Positions 23,254 to 34,736 are shown, counted from the first letter of the stretch. The stretch is 64,000 nt of DNA from Papaver somniferum (GCF_003573695.1 NW_020650526.1:3417208-3481207), one strand, 5' to 3'. Notes: generated from the letters alone by a model not told the origin. Program-made: numbers and translations.

Positions 23254-23321
23254 GAACCAATCCCTGTTACACAACTTGTCAGAGAAACTGCTGCTGTCAT
23301 GCAAGAGTTTACTCAATCTGG
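23254..23321 (+). pseudogene. PAB1: Captured exon of 20S proteasome subunit alpha-2
   Basis: Between a TTGTGTAG acceptor and GTAAG donor the exon encodes EPIPVTQLVRETAAVMQEF plus TQSG. This is the conserved stretch of eukaryotic proteasome alpha-2 (PSMA2; plant PAB1), which follows the -YK residues and precedes GVRPFG. Only 22-23 of about 235 residues are present, so no function is possible. A short piece (GAAACTGCTGCTGTCATGC) recurs at about 23402-23420, a local duplication. Confidence 0.85.
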
Positions 23322-24231
23322 GTAAGAAATTAATCAGAAACCTCGTTAACTAATTGGAGTTTTAAGTCGATTTAAATTTACAGCATTCCGTTTCATGAGT
23401 CAGAAACTGCTGCTGTCATGCGAGTCTTTTTTTAACAACAACAATGTGATGCAGACTCTCAAGAGTCAGGCATGCATAGTTACAGTAATGCTACAATAGG
23501 TCTATTGGTAATGGATTGACATCGAATACACTCCTTTTTTGTATATTGGTAGCAGATACTCCACTGGAGTATTTCAAAATTCAGATTGAAGTATCCAGAA
23601 TATCGTTTGTAAACTGTACACATAATTAGTGTAGAAATTTAGCAGTTATCAAGTAGATGGATTGTTCTAGGAGAGCTATTTTCTCTCAATCATATAGTAC
23701 ATGATAGTTGTTGGTTCAATTTAGAGTTTGTTCTCCCTATAGGCTTGATAAGTTGTTCAACATCCAGTGTCTTGATAGATTTACTTTCTTTGGGTTTCTT
23801 CAGGCTTGATAAGGAAGAAGATTGAGAAACCTGAGAATGATGAGCAAAGAACTTGTGAGAGAGGAAGCGAACTTTGAAATTCCTTTCTAACTTAATCTCA
23901 TCTCTTCTCATTAGTTACTTAAATTCAATATGTTTGTGCTATTTGTGCTGAAGAAGTTACTTAAATTCAATTCAATATGTTTCTTTTCCTGAATTCCCTA
24001 CTTTCTTCATTTATGTTTTCACTCTTATTGCATGATTGTATACCTGCTACTGATGAGCCAACTGCTGTGCTGTTTACATGACCTAGATCTAGGTTTAATC
24101 TCTCAATTTACCTCACACGTGCTTACAATATTAAAAGAAAGAATATGAAGTATACTGTAGTAACTTATTTTGTTCTACCGTGTATTATGAACTGAACGAA
24201 GTCATTGTGCTATTGTTGATTTGCTTTGCAG

Positions 24232-24354
24232 GAACGACGTTCTTTGTCGTATGTGAACCAGGGACACATCACATGGATGCTCTACTTGATATCATTTATG
24301 AAGTATTGGCTAAGTTCATCCTCATCAGAGGAGCTTATCGTTTTGTTGTTTAAC
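24232..24354 (+). other. Unidentified exon-like segment inside the CACTA element
   Basis: TTTGCTTTGCAG precedes an open frame that includes FFVVCEPGTHHMDALLDIIY and ends at a TAA near 24352. I do not recognise it. It may be the last exon of a captured gene. Confidence 0.25.
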
Positions 24355-24862
24355 ATGTTTTTAGCTTATTGTCTATTAGTTTAGCATCTTGTTGTTAGAA
24401 CTTACTAGCTAGCTAGCTTGCACATGTATTGTCTTGAATGAGAATTTCATCTTTTTTGTGTAATTTTAAACCCAATGCATAAAATGAATGAGTGAATGTG
24501 GAATTCTCAAGTTTGAGTTTAAATTTGAATTTCAGTTTGAGTTTAATTTGAGTTCTATTTGACTTGACTTTGACTTTGACTTTATTTGAGTTCCATTTGA
24601 CTTGACTTTGATGGAGTCAGATTATTTCAGATTTAGCCATTCAGGCATTTCAGCAAATCTGAATCTATTTTTTTATATTATAATTTAAATCTGAGACCCA
24701 CAGCTAAGGCTCTTTACCTCGTTACCCTTAAAATCCGTCGTTATTGTGAGACCCACGGTTAAGGGTCGTACAAAACAGAGACCCTTTATCAGATACCCCA
24801 ACATAGACGGTTGGAAATGGTGTATAACTCGTAGGCGGAACTTCTGTTTTCCACTAGTGAAT

Positions 24863-25616
24863 CTTGTCAAGGAATCTGAAGAGATTTTGAGATAAGTCCT
24901 TGACATCTTTAGCCTTGTTTTTGCAGTCATCATTATCATGATCGATTATGAAGCACGAAGGGCACAATTGATGTGCCTACTTTTGCTAATAGAAGGGGAT
25001 CCATTGGGTACGGTCATCTGCATTCTGGCTTAATTAACACTCCTCTGATTAGTGGCTTTGCAATGTCAATTTCAATGAGGGAACCAACATCATTTGGAAA
25101 TCCACCGGGTTAGCATCTTCTGGATCCAGTTCCAAAACATTTCCAAGAATCTTGCCCATCTCATTGGCAACATACACATTAAGAAATTCCTGAGGAAGTT
25201 CCTTGAAGATGACCCAAAATTGCTGTTTGTCGAAAACGAAATCTCTATAGTTCTGTATTGGGTTCCATGATTTGATGATCCATAGAAAGCCATCCAAACA
25301 CCACGATGCGTCAGATAAAACCCACCTTCATTCATCCTTGGTTTCAAACCTAACTGTGAGTAAGTTTCTGCGTTTCTTTCTCAATTCAAAGTTTCCAACT
25401 TTGTTTCCTTACAATAGTTTTGCATATTTTTTCAGCAGAGCCTCTACTCATATTGACACTAGTAATGACCTTTCCTATTATGCTGTTACCCTGACACTGA
25501 AGACAAAGCCTTGGATTGATTTGAGCTACATTGACGACCTCCCTGATGTCATCAGATGATTCAACTGAGGCTGAATCAAACTGATTGGCAAGATTGTTGA
25601 TGTCTTCTGAAGTCAT
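24863..25616 (-). pseudogene. LINE ORF1, N-terminal part with DUF4283-like domain and zinc knuckle
   Basis: A start at 25616 (MTSEDINNLANQFDS) leads, after shifts near 25390 and 25300, into a DUF4283-like region: LDGFLWIIKSWNP, QFWVIFKELPQEFLNVYVA and MGKILGNVLELDPED (25310-25090). Closer to 24930 the frame reads CPSCFIIDHDNDDC, a CX2CX4HX4C zinc knuckle. This is the standard ORF1 layout of plant L1 LINEs, an RNA-binding protein. The frame is cut by the CACTA element at 24860 and continues at 21978. Confidence 0.75.
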
Positions 25617-25620
25617 TAAC

Positions 25621-26259
25621 GTTATGAATTTTTCAAAAGGAGTTTTCTTAGTCTGTATAAGGAGAATGCTGATGATGCTAAAGAACCAAATCCACCACCA
25701 TTTTATAGTGTGAAATTTGATTCTTTTCTTTCTACGTGTATGAGTTGAACTGAGACATGTATACCTTGTAATAACGGTGTTGCCATTTTTTTATCAAGCA
25801 GGGAGCTTTTCCTTCAATTTGATTCTGCATCTCGTTTAATCTATGTGACGGATTTTCCGAAGTTGCAATTAATTCGAGAAAACTCTCTTGAACTGGGACA
25901 AATGTTATTGAAACACTACCAAGGTCTTAAACAAGATAAGAAAATTCAGGCTACTTTAAATCTGCAAGGCATAAAGAAAGCAACAAGTGAAAGTTTTGGG
26001 AAAAAATATAAAAAAGAATCAACTTTAAAACCTGCAAGATAAAAAAAAAAGATTCCTTTTTTGAAAAAATAACTGCTAGAAATCAAAAGAAACCGCTTCC
26101 ATGTCAAGTAGAAACAAATATGGTTGCAATAACGGTAACTAAACTAGGCATATCTAGACATGCAGAGCTAATTAAATTGTATTAATGGCTAAATCGGTTG
26201 GCTGAGTTGGTCGCCGTCTTGCACTTGTCTGAGACTACTATTCTCTTAGCAACATAGGA
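25621..26259. other. No recognisable gene
   Basis: The sequence upstream of LINE ORF1 may include its 5' UTR. A 65-codon plus-strand frame at 25845-26042 is Lys-rich and unrecognised, with no supporting context. Confidence 0.3.
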
Positions 26260-27284
26260 ATGGGAGTTCCTTTATACCCCTGAAAAATACTAGCGGTATC
26301 CCATCAGTTAGTTATGTTAGTTAGGATTTGGTTAATACGAAAATTATTAAATTATTTATAAATTTTGACACCTATACCCCTCTGTAAAATGACAGAGATA
26401 GTTCAATCGAAGACGGGAGAATGGAATCTTCGACCTCACCAGAAAGGAAAAAACTGACGTCGTGTTTTCCTAAGTTGATATCTTTCATTGATATCTTATC
26501 GGATTTAAATTTATTATTGCAGCAAAATCAACCAAGCAGGTGACAAGGAAACAACCTAATCCATTTCCTTAAAATAGCTATACCATACTCAAGAAAAGCT
26601 ATAAGATGGACGAATTTCTTTCCTAATCATCACTGAATATTTTAGGTCGTATAACATGGGAATTATATTAGATTAAGGAGAACATAGCTAACTAATCACA
26701 GTTCCCTTTGTTTAGTGTTTAGATGATCTTAATTCCCACAAATTATATCCTGCAATTACAATTACAATTGATTTCTCATATCTTTTATTCACATCTCTGT
26801 GTCTCTGTCACATGTTCTTTAGGGTTATAAAGGGTTTCTCCACGTCGTTGTCTAGGAGTATGGGCAGGATTAATCAACGAACCTATGACCTATCTGTTAG
26901 CTAGGTTTTTTTTTTCCCTTCTCCTCCGCGATTAAACATCAAACCTAATCTCTCATTGCAATACAAAATTTGGTGAACCCTTCTTTCTCGAAGGCGTAAA
27001 AGATCAAATCAATCCTTATTTGTTGATAATTCAAAATTTGGTGTGGTTTTATTCTTGGTCATTATTCTTTCGCGGATTCAAAGTTCAAAATCTCTCTATC
27101 TACCATTATAATTATTAAGAAGATTATCCCCAATTGAAATTTCGTAGGAAGGGAAAGATACGAGCTTGTGTTTTTGTTTCTGGGGTATAGAAATTTGGGA
27201 TCTGATGGGTAGGTAGATAATATTTGAGAGTATGTAGATAAAAGGGTACCATTAGTATTTTCGGGGATATAGAAGAACGCCCAT
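26260..27284. mobile_element. Non-autonomous TIR element of about 1 kb
   Basis: The left end, starting ATGGGAGTTCCTTTATACCC at 26260, pairs with the reverse complement of the right end, starting ATGGGCGTTCTTCTATATCC. The match extends about 41 bp (26260-26302 with 27284-27244) at roughly four bases in five. No transposase is present. I could not see a clean target duplication, so the superfamily is open; the long TIR would suit a Mutator-like element. Confidence 0.5.
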
Positions 27285-30179
27285 ATCTGATAATTATCTA
27301 TAATAAAATACTAAAAATTTCAAGTTTGAAATCAGCATCCGTTTGCATCTAATAGATGCACGGACGAATGGATTGGATATGGATAGTTCAATAATTTTCT
27401 TTTATAATTAACAAGTTCTGTACACCCGTGCAAATGCACGGGCAGTTCATCAACTGACGTAAAAGAAGAAGTGATAAATGTAAACCACCATCTCTGTTCA
27501 ATTTCATGCATGGTAATATCAAATGGTGCTCGAAGATAACATAAAAACGTTGAATAATTTAGCATCCCACAAACTAGAATTGTGGCTGGTTATTTGCGCC
27601 TACGAAAACGCATGCACATACCACATTACATTAATTGCAAATGATTTACTTAAAATTCACTAAAAGGTAAAACTTAAACCACATACGAAAGTGCTCGTAT
27701 ATGAGATTTTCATTGCACCTTACACTGAAAAGATTGTTTCTTGGTTATGATTATCACAAAATTGGTTAAAAAGACCAAGATCAACAATTCCTGGGTGAAA
27801 TGGACAGTTAGATTTTGATACTGTTTAAATGGATAAAAATGTAAAAATAAGCAGGATATAACCAGTTTCATCGTGCCCATTTTCAAATATTTTTTCTTAT
27901 TTTTAATTTACACAGGATGTATCCAGTTTCACCCTTGCTATTTTTTAAATTTAAGCTAGGATGAAACCAGTTTCTTCCTTACTATTGTTCTTTTGGCCAT
28001 TTCACCCAAACTATTTTTTACTCGTCCATTTGAACCGTGATTTAAAAATATATGAACAAATGACCCATTTTCCCTATGATTAAACCATCGGTGTGACAAT
28101 CCAGTGAACGTGTAACAAACATCACATTCTTACATTATAAGTTTCCAACTATACCTGATACCTCGTTCTCTAGAATTTATAACACCCCGCAAAACGATTC
28201 AAGCCCGTAACTCCAGACCACCATTTCCTACTGTAGTAACTTATAAGTCAATAACTGAACATTTATAATATAAGTTCATTCGATTAGCAAAAAGTGATCT
28301 TATTCCCGTAAGAAACAAACCTAGCAACATCAAACAACACAAAAATTAACTCTGCTTCAACAAAAAAAAAAGAAATCTTTGAGCTTCTCTAATGAACAAC
28401 TTGAAAGAAATGTGCTATAAAAAATTTTTTTTCCGACTTGAAAAGGGCAAAATATATTAAAAAGAGTGCCATAAAAGATTACTGAAACTTAGATTAGACA
28501 TAATGTCTTTGTGATATTTCACCAAACAATTAGCCTTTAGTCTTCTCTTCACAGCCCATATCCGAAACTTATAAGTCCTGTAAGAGTGTAAGTATTTTAG
28601 GTCAACCCTAAATACGAACATTTGCACATAAAATTCTTCCTTCACGGCAGAAATTATCACCCTACGTAGGAAAGGAAAATACTTAGCCATGTAACGCAAC
28701 CAAGAATTCAGAAACTAATTAAGCCAAAGGTAAATGGTACGTACTTACTTTATAGTGCTTGAACCTTTACCATCCCCTTCTTGAGACTCCAAAACTAAAA
28801 ATCCTTCCTTCGCGACTGAAACTCAGTAAGTGTTAATATCCAGTATAGGACACGAACGTACCCAAGTAATTAACCCAACTGAGAATTCACAAACTAAAGC
28901 CAAAGGAAGATATTACCTTACATACATTAATTTATAGTGTTTGAACCTTTACCTTCCACTTCTTAAGATTCCAATACTACGTAATTTCCATTACGTTGGC
29001 AATATGAGTGCAAATTGATGTTGCAATGAAAACAATAAAATGGGAGAAAATAGAGAAACTATTACAGTGAGTTCGGATTATATTACTGAGTTATATTTGC
29101 TTAAATTTGCCATTTTCTTAGTGTTGCTCTGAATTTGAGATGGTAGAAGTGTTAGTATGTTGTCCTAGGACTACCATCAATTAAAACATAGTAAAAAGAA
29201 TAAACATGGTACACGAACAGATGACATCAAAGGCATATGAGAAATCAATACCGTAAAGTAATAACCCAGCAGTTTGCTTACCAAGCCTATTGGTGTTACG
29301 ATTTTTAACAATTCACGCTTCACGTTGATTAGGAGGAACCATGCGAACCATGCTACCAAGTGAAGCATAAGTAAGCAGACATGTTCAATCTTTTTGGCAC
29401 CCCCGTTTAGGCGGAAAGAAGATGAGAATGGAGAATAAGATTATTATACCTGTGCAATATGCGGAACCATGGATGAACTAACACTCTCAGAGGATTGGAG
29501 AATTGCCCATATACTCAGAACTGTATCATGAAGTTGCAACAAACTTTCTCGTTTCCTACTAATCACTGGAAGCCCCACTGCATCATTAGACATTAAAGTT
29601 CTCCTTGATAATTTTTATAAATTTTACTGTGAATAAATATGGTTTCTCATGTAAAGCGTCATAACTCTTCGAAAATATTGTGAGTGAAAATTCTTTATCG
29701 AGTGACCCTTGAAGAGGTATGATTAAGTATTGTAATTTCTTGTAACTATAAGGTTCAGTAGCATACCTGAAATAAAGTTTTGCCAAGATGATATTCTAGT
29801 ATGTAGTGTCTTCTTGGTTTTTGATATTCTTAGGCTTGATTCGCCCTCTGTCAGACAAAATGGAAATCAATTGATTGAATGCCGTTATAAAAATTATCTT
29901 GTAAGCTAATGTACGATGATTGGCTCACCTGTTGTTTTGGAATTTAATCTTGGTTGCCTATTAATTTGTTGTTGAATTGATTTTGCAAATAGCCGTGTTT
30001 GTTTTGGTATTCACCGTTCCATCGGTATGTTTTGGTCCAGAGACGCCTTTTCTACGCAGATCAATAAATTTTTTTTGTTTTTGGATCTGGCATCGACTGC
30101 AGTCATTGGTTCAGTGTATCCATGGAACGCTTTGTATTGACTCTCGCCTCCACCAGATGTCGTTGGTTATATCTATCCA
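27285..30179. other. Intergenic stretch without a supported gene
   Basis: A/T-rich. It contains a 160-bp local tandem duplication (28690-28850 against 28860-28990, sharing TTTATAGTG(C/T)TTGAACCTTTACC), a hairpin CCCGTGCAAATGCACGGG at 27426-27443, and repeated CAGTTTCA words near 27860-27980. Short reading frames show no recognisable product. Confidence 0.4.
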
Positions 30180-30420
30180 TGGCAAGCCTTATCAGACCTC
30201 TAGTAATTCTAATCTTCAAGAACCAAACTGTAATTGCAAGCCTTATCAGACCTGTAGCAATTCTAATCTTCGAGAACTAAACTGTAATTGCAAGCCTTAT
30301 GCATGCCTTATCAGACCTCTAGTGATTCTAATCTGCCAGACGACCAAACTGTAATTGCAGGCCTTATGAGACCTCAATCTAGTGATTCTAATCCGTGAGA
30401 CAACCAAACTGTAGAGTGTA
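30180..30420. repeat. Four-copy tandem repeat of about 60 bp
   Basis: The unit contains GCAAGCCTTATCAGACCTCT, GATTCTAATCT and ACCAAACTGTAATT; copies begin near 30182, 30235, 30295 and 30358, with drift and one internal duplication of the GCCTTAT word. Confidence 0.7.
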
Positions 30421-31363
30421 TCCAGTGATTCTAATCATGTGAAGGGCAATCTTTTTATAAGATTTGACCAACAGTAGTGTCTTTTCGCAACTAACACAAC
30501 GGATCCGTGTGATGTTAAAAAACTTGAAAAATCGTAACTCTTGGGGACACAGTAACTAACCGTGTAAACCCGAGAAATCGTATCTCCTCATGAAAGTGAC
30601 TAATCGTTTAGCTTTTCCACGTGGCTTATTTTTGTTGGACAAAATATGAGGGTGATTGTGCTGCCGCCATGTCAGCAAAAACCATTCTCCTTTATATTAA
30701 GAAGAATTGATTGATAATTTAAATATAGGGACAAAACTAATAAAAAAAACTTGAAAATTGCAATAAAACCTACATGAAAGCTATCTTCGGATCTAATATA
30801 AATTTTGTGGGTAAATGCGAAGGCACTAAGGATTTACTCTAGCGATCCGTCGTATTAATCTTAATTCTCAAACCATAAGAGATTTTCTCGAGGACTATTT
30901 TAGGAATCAAATCTTTTGACGTTTTTTCCTTTGCAAGACTAAATTCAAGTACTAGAGGAGTGGGGAGCCCTCTTTGAGCTGCAATCGCGTCCCATATAAT
31001 GGTTCTCGTCGAGCCAAATCCGTATCAACTGATTCACAAAAATAAAAATATCGAGCAGGAAACACCATTAATGTAATACAAGAACAAGTTATTTTATTTA
31101 TTTTAATTTTGTTCTTTTTCACGGAGACAAACACACAAAGGGAAAAGCAACAACAGACACTGACTTAACAGGTTACAGAGACGAACCATCCATCCTCTAT
31201 TATAGAGGAAGATTTTATTATAAAAGTAAGAAGAAGAAAACCATGCATATTACTATAGGTGCGTAGGTAGCGGAGACAATCTCTAGCTCCCCGTCGTCTT
31301 TTTTTGGTCACAACAATAACATAAGTAGCTTGACATACAGTACTTGATGAGCAGTTTCGGTTA

Positions 31364-31789
31364 CTAGGAGAGGCAGTCAATTATGTCCCCCATCTGAATC
31401 GCGTTTAGATCAACAAGAAAAATAGGGAGAACCTCAACATGTTGAGGTAGGCTACATATCATAGGCGGTACCTGATTCATTATGGTAGGCGTACCCAAAT
31501 TAGCACCCGACGATAAGATTAGCAAATTTTTTGTGACTGCGTTGGGATTGGCTGTGACCTTCTTCAAAAGTATTGGATCAGTACTACCGGCTTCAATGAT
31601 TAAGGCTACATGAACAGGATAACCCGAAATCATTGCTGGTATTTGGTTAGCAAGGACATTCATGGATACACCAATTTGAACATTTTGCGGGCGCCCATGA
31701 GACGTAGGCACATTATTAGCTACAACAAGAAGAATAGAAAGGACGATCAGAAATGAGAATGAAGAAGAACAAGAGGAGATATTAGCCAT
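31364..31789 (-). CDS. Small secreted protein of unknown function
   Basis: A single-exon frame of 141 codons. Residues 1-32 form a clear signal peptide (Ser-rich start, hydrophobic LIVLSILLVV core, likely cleavage near TSHG/RPQ). The mature part of about 109 residues has only two cysteines (C112 and C139), enough for one disulfide. It contains an internal repeat: NQIPAMISGYPVHVALI (48-64) resembles NQVPPMICSLPQHVEVL (105-121). A TATA box lies about 70 bp upstream. A frameshifted paralogue sits 17 kb away at 48702-49146; signal peptide and the NQ-P-MISG and TANPNA-TKNLLI stretches are conserved between them. I do not recognise the family. Secretion is supported; any role is unknown. Confidence 0.8.
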   Translation of the reverse strand: MANISSCSSSFSFLIVLSILLVVANNVPTSHGRPQNVQIGVSMNVLANQIPAMISGYPVHVALIIEAGSTDPILLKKVTANPNAVTKNLLILSSGANLGTPTIMNQVPPMICSLPQHVEVLPIFLVDLNAIQMGDIIDCLS

Positions 31790-31855
31790 TGCTTATAGCT
31801 AATTAAAATTCTTAATTATGAAACTTGTTCTTCTCTTAAGCTTTGGAATACATGA

Positions 31856-31863
31856 ATTTATAG
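31856..31863 (-). promoter_or_regulatory. TATA box of the secreted-protein gene (copy A)
   Basis: On the minus strand GGCCCTATAAATTC lies about 70 bp before the ATG at 31789. The same position in copy B reads CCCTATATATTC. Confidence 0.6.
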
Positions 31864-32300
31864 GGCCGGGTACATCTCGTTGGAGGTATAAGATATTTAA
31901 TGACACTATATTGATTTTTGTTTGTATTAGGGTTGATTGATTTATTCATTCAATCAGTTATTAATTAAGCCTATCCTAATTTGATGGCCAGTCCAAAAGA
32001 TCGATGTGTATAGGTGGTTGATCAGCAGTCAAAATATCAAATTTAGTATTTAGGATCGTAGTCATTGGTAGCACGTATAATCCTATCATCGCAACCAATA
32101 AACTGGCAGTAAAGCAACAGATATCCTACCAAGTGCATGCATGCATTCACAATTCAATTCCTAAAGACTGAGGTTTTGAAAGTCGGTACATACATGGAAC
32201 CAGTGACATGCTTCAAAAAAAAAATAAAAATAAAAATAATGTAACCAGTGACGGATCCGGATGGATTAAAAGCCAAATATGATGCGTGTTAACACACCAA

Positions 32301-33552
32301 AATGCACCCGTGCTAATTCCGGTATCCCCTTATAGCAATCATCTTATGTGAGGAAAATACATAAGTGAAAACTACTATAACCCCCTACTATATGGGTTCA
32401 ATATATAGAATCCCCACAAAATGGATCCTTCACTGTCAACTCCACACTTTAGAAAAATAATATTACTAGGTCCAAAATATCAATTTCTCTTCCGATCTGG
32501 TCCATAATTTTATATTATTTTTTTTGATATCGACAAAAGCACCCTTTTCTACATATACAAGAGTAAAAGCAGTATAAATTTTCATTTCTACATTCTCTCT
32601 CTCTTCTCCAATATCTTTTCTCTCTCGGCTTTGCGAAAATAATTTCTAAAGACTGATTTTCAGTATATGAAGAAGAGAATCGATCGAGTGTTGGAACAAG
32701 AAGAAATAAAATTCCTAAACACCACAACAACGTCACTTGTTTTTGATGCTTCATTGCAGAATCGATGAAGAAAACTTTTTCTGGAAATGAGGATTTAATC
32801 ATCAAATTACGATCAGAAAGATAAGTTTAATGTTCATAATCGTTTCATTTGATTAAAACTATTGATTTGTTGATTTCCAAATCGATTGATTTCATAAAAA
32901 GTATTTCCGGTGTGTTTTGAAAACCTAATCAATATGATTTCATCTAGAAATCCTTATTCAAAACATGATTAGAACATAGATCTATAAGTATTTCATCTTG
33001 ATCTCTCTTTTGAGATTGAAATTTTTGAAAAATTTAATCAACAAATTTTCTAGGGTTTCGAATTGAAATTCGATCTAACTTTTAGTTTGTATTTCTGGTT
33101 GAAAATCCAAGTTTATTTTTGAACTCAAAGCATCTTAATCTCCGTTACCCGTAGATTTTACTTTCTTATACATCAAAATTCGATCTGGTTTGAACTCATA
33201 AATGTTCTCTATTAGTTGTTCCTTTAATTGGAACTTTCAATTTTCGATAGTTAATGGAGAATATTCGGTCTGATTCTTTCTTTTCTTTGTTCTAATTTCT
33301 GGATTGATTTTTAGGTTTTGATAGTTTGATTTTATTTATTTATTTGTGCAGAACAGTGACCGGAGGTAACGGAGAAGTTAACAATTTGATTTGGAATTGA
33401 AACAAGTTATGGAATGTGATCTATATTATTTCGTTATGGTTAGTGTTTTTATGAACTATTGTACGTACAATTTGGATGTTGTATATGGTTTTGGTCATGG
33501 TAAGAAGGCAGTAGTCATGTGATTGAGTTTCTCATTTTGATGATGATGCAAA
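32301..33552. other. Non-coding stretch before the transporter remnant
   Basis: CT-rich sequence (32580-32630) and intron-like T-rich sequence ending in TTTGTGCAG (33343-33351) resemble the untranslated first exon and intron of a gene, but no coding exon is recognisable here. It may be the decayed 5' region of the transporter pseudogene. Confidence 0.3.
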
Positions 33553-34297
33553 GTGGATTTAATTTGGTTTGGGTATGGTGCTGTTTTTGGTGCTGGAATC
33601 TTTGTGTTAACTGGTTTAGAAGCAAGTAGAGATGCTGGACCTGCCATTGTTTTGTCTTTCTTGGTTTCTGGTGTTTCGGCCATGCTCGGTGTCTTCTGTT
33701 ACACTGAGTTTGCTTGCGAGATTCCTGTTGCGGGTATGCTTTCGTTTACTCTTAAACACTCTCCTTCTTGTTTTCTTGCCTAGCGCCTAGGTGAGCCTAA
33801 TGCGCCCAAGGCGACGAAGAAAAGTTAAAAAGAAAAACATTTGCTCACGTTTTTGCGGCTTAGGCGCTTTATTTAGCTAGGCGCCTCCCTGCACGACTTG
33901 TGCGCCTAGGTTAGTTATAACAGTGTCTACAAAGGGCACACGGATACTGTAGTCTTTCTCAAATGATTACAAGAGGAAATTTATTGTTATTACGTTGTTT
34001 CTTAATGATTTTACCCAGATTTTCTTTGCGGGACAAGATGTAGGTGGATTGTTATTTTTACAGGAGGATCATTTGCTTATATAAGGGTGGAACTGGGTGA
34101 CTTATTTGCTTTCATTGCCGCTGGTAACATACTCTTTGAGTATATTGTTGGAGGAGCAAGTTTTGCCCGCACTTGGTCATCTTATTTCGCTACCCTTTGC
34201 AATCGTAATCCAGACGATTTTCGTATATATATTCCAGCTCTTGCTGAAAACTTTAACCATCTTGACCCACTGGCTGTCGTCATCCCAATTCTGATAG
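33553..34297 (+). pseudogene. Two-exon remnant of a cationic amino-acid transporter (CAT family)
   Basis: Exon 1 (to 33733) encodes WFGYGAVFGAGIFVLTGLEA and GPAIVLSFLVSGVSAML plus FCYTEFACEIPVAG, the first transmembrane segments of plant CAT permeases, which import basic amino acids. A GT at 33734 and an ACAG at 34060-34063 bound an intron; exon 2 (34064-34297) restores the phase as GGSFAYIRVELGDLFAFIAA and continues through NRNPDDFRI to ILIG, ending at GGTAAAT. Splice sites and phase are intact, but the normal N-terminus (about 60 residues) and everything after transmembrane segment 4 or so are missing from a protein of about 600 residues. The intron contains GCGCCTAGG-type palindromic sequence. 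Confidence 0.85.
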
Positions 34298-34736
34298 GTA
34301 AATATCTTGATTTTTCATAAATTTCAGAGATATTTTGTTTCATATGTCATGTTATAAATGAGAGATAGATTAGCCGTGGGATGTTCTTCATATTGCCCTG
34401 CAAAGTGGTCAAAGAGAGTAATTGTTATAACTGTATGAATATGTAACTGCCGATTACATGTAGTACAATTTTCTTGTGTATGAACTTTTTCCATCTTTTT
34501 TAATCTGTTTTTACTTCTTTTAACTGCTTTAGCATTCAAAATGTCATTTATTTATTTCATGATATTCATTGCTATTGTCTACACAAACGAGAGATCTTTT
34601 TAGTAGCTTCGTGTAATACATTGTACTATGACAGCAAAAAACGATTTCTTGTTTGAACGGTTAATTGTTGAATCCCATCATATATTTGATTGTACTTTTT
34701 GGTATTTAGGGAACTATAATGTATCTCTTGTGATTA

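Larger units (their letters stand above)
21979..24859. mobile_element. Non-autonomous CACTA element carrying host gene fragments (Pack-CACTA)
   Basis: Termini are CACTAGTGGAAAA at 21979-21991 and its exact reverse complement at 24847-24859. The 3-bp target AAT is duplicated at 21976-21978 and 24860-24862. Both the CACTA end and the 3-bp duplication are diagnostic of the CACTA (En/Spm) superfamily. Length 2,881 bp. No transposase is present. Internally it carries plus-strand exon fragments of ribosomal protein L3 and proteasome alpha-2, further exon-like pieces I could not identify (22258-22378, 24232-24354) and a 36-base T run. Confidence 0.9.
8222..25620 (-). mobile_element. Degenerate L1-type LINE, split by two nested insertions
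   Basis: On the minus strand, ORF1 (25616 to 21544) and ORF2 (about 21480 to 8222) are in the expected order. Sequence is interrupted at exactly 24860/21978 by the CACTA element and at 21199/10853 by LTR element 2; reading continues across each insertion once it is set aside. The 3' end is missing: coding stops at 8222 without an RNase H domain, 3' UTR or poly(A). Every domain has stops or frameshifts. The LINE is therefore older than both insertions. Confidence 0.85.
30780..32300. repeat. Duplicated segment, copy A
   Basis: Matches 47575-49620 in the same orientation, from GGTAAATGC-type sequence at the left to CCAGTGACGGATCC at 32245-32260 on the right. It includes the secreted-protein gene, its promoter and its downstream region. 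Copy A lacks the small element present at 47800-48001 in copy B. Confidence 0.8.

Noticed and set aside
28457..28699. 80-codon minus-strand frame rich in aromatic and basic residues
   Set aside because: No start context, signal or recognisable domain, and it lies in repeat-rich DNA.
29977..30354. 125-codon plus-strand frame with a hydrophobic start
   Set aside because: The second half is the translation of the tandem repeat at 30180-30420; there is no promoter context or homology.
27290..30710. Possible Helitron (TCTATAATAAAATACT near 27297, hairpin CCCGTGCAAATGCACGGG, TTCTCCTTTATATTAAG near 30690)
   Set aside because: No CTRR end with hairpin in the right place, no RepHel protein and no A-to-T insertion site could be shown.
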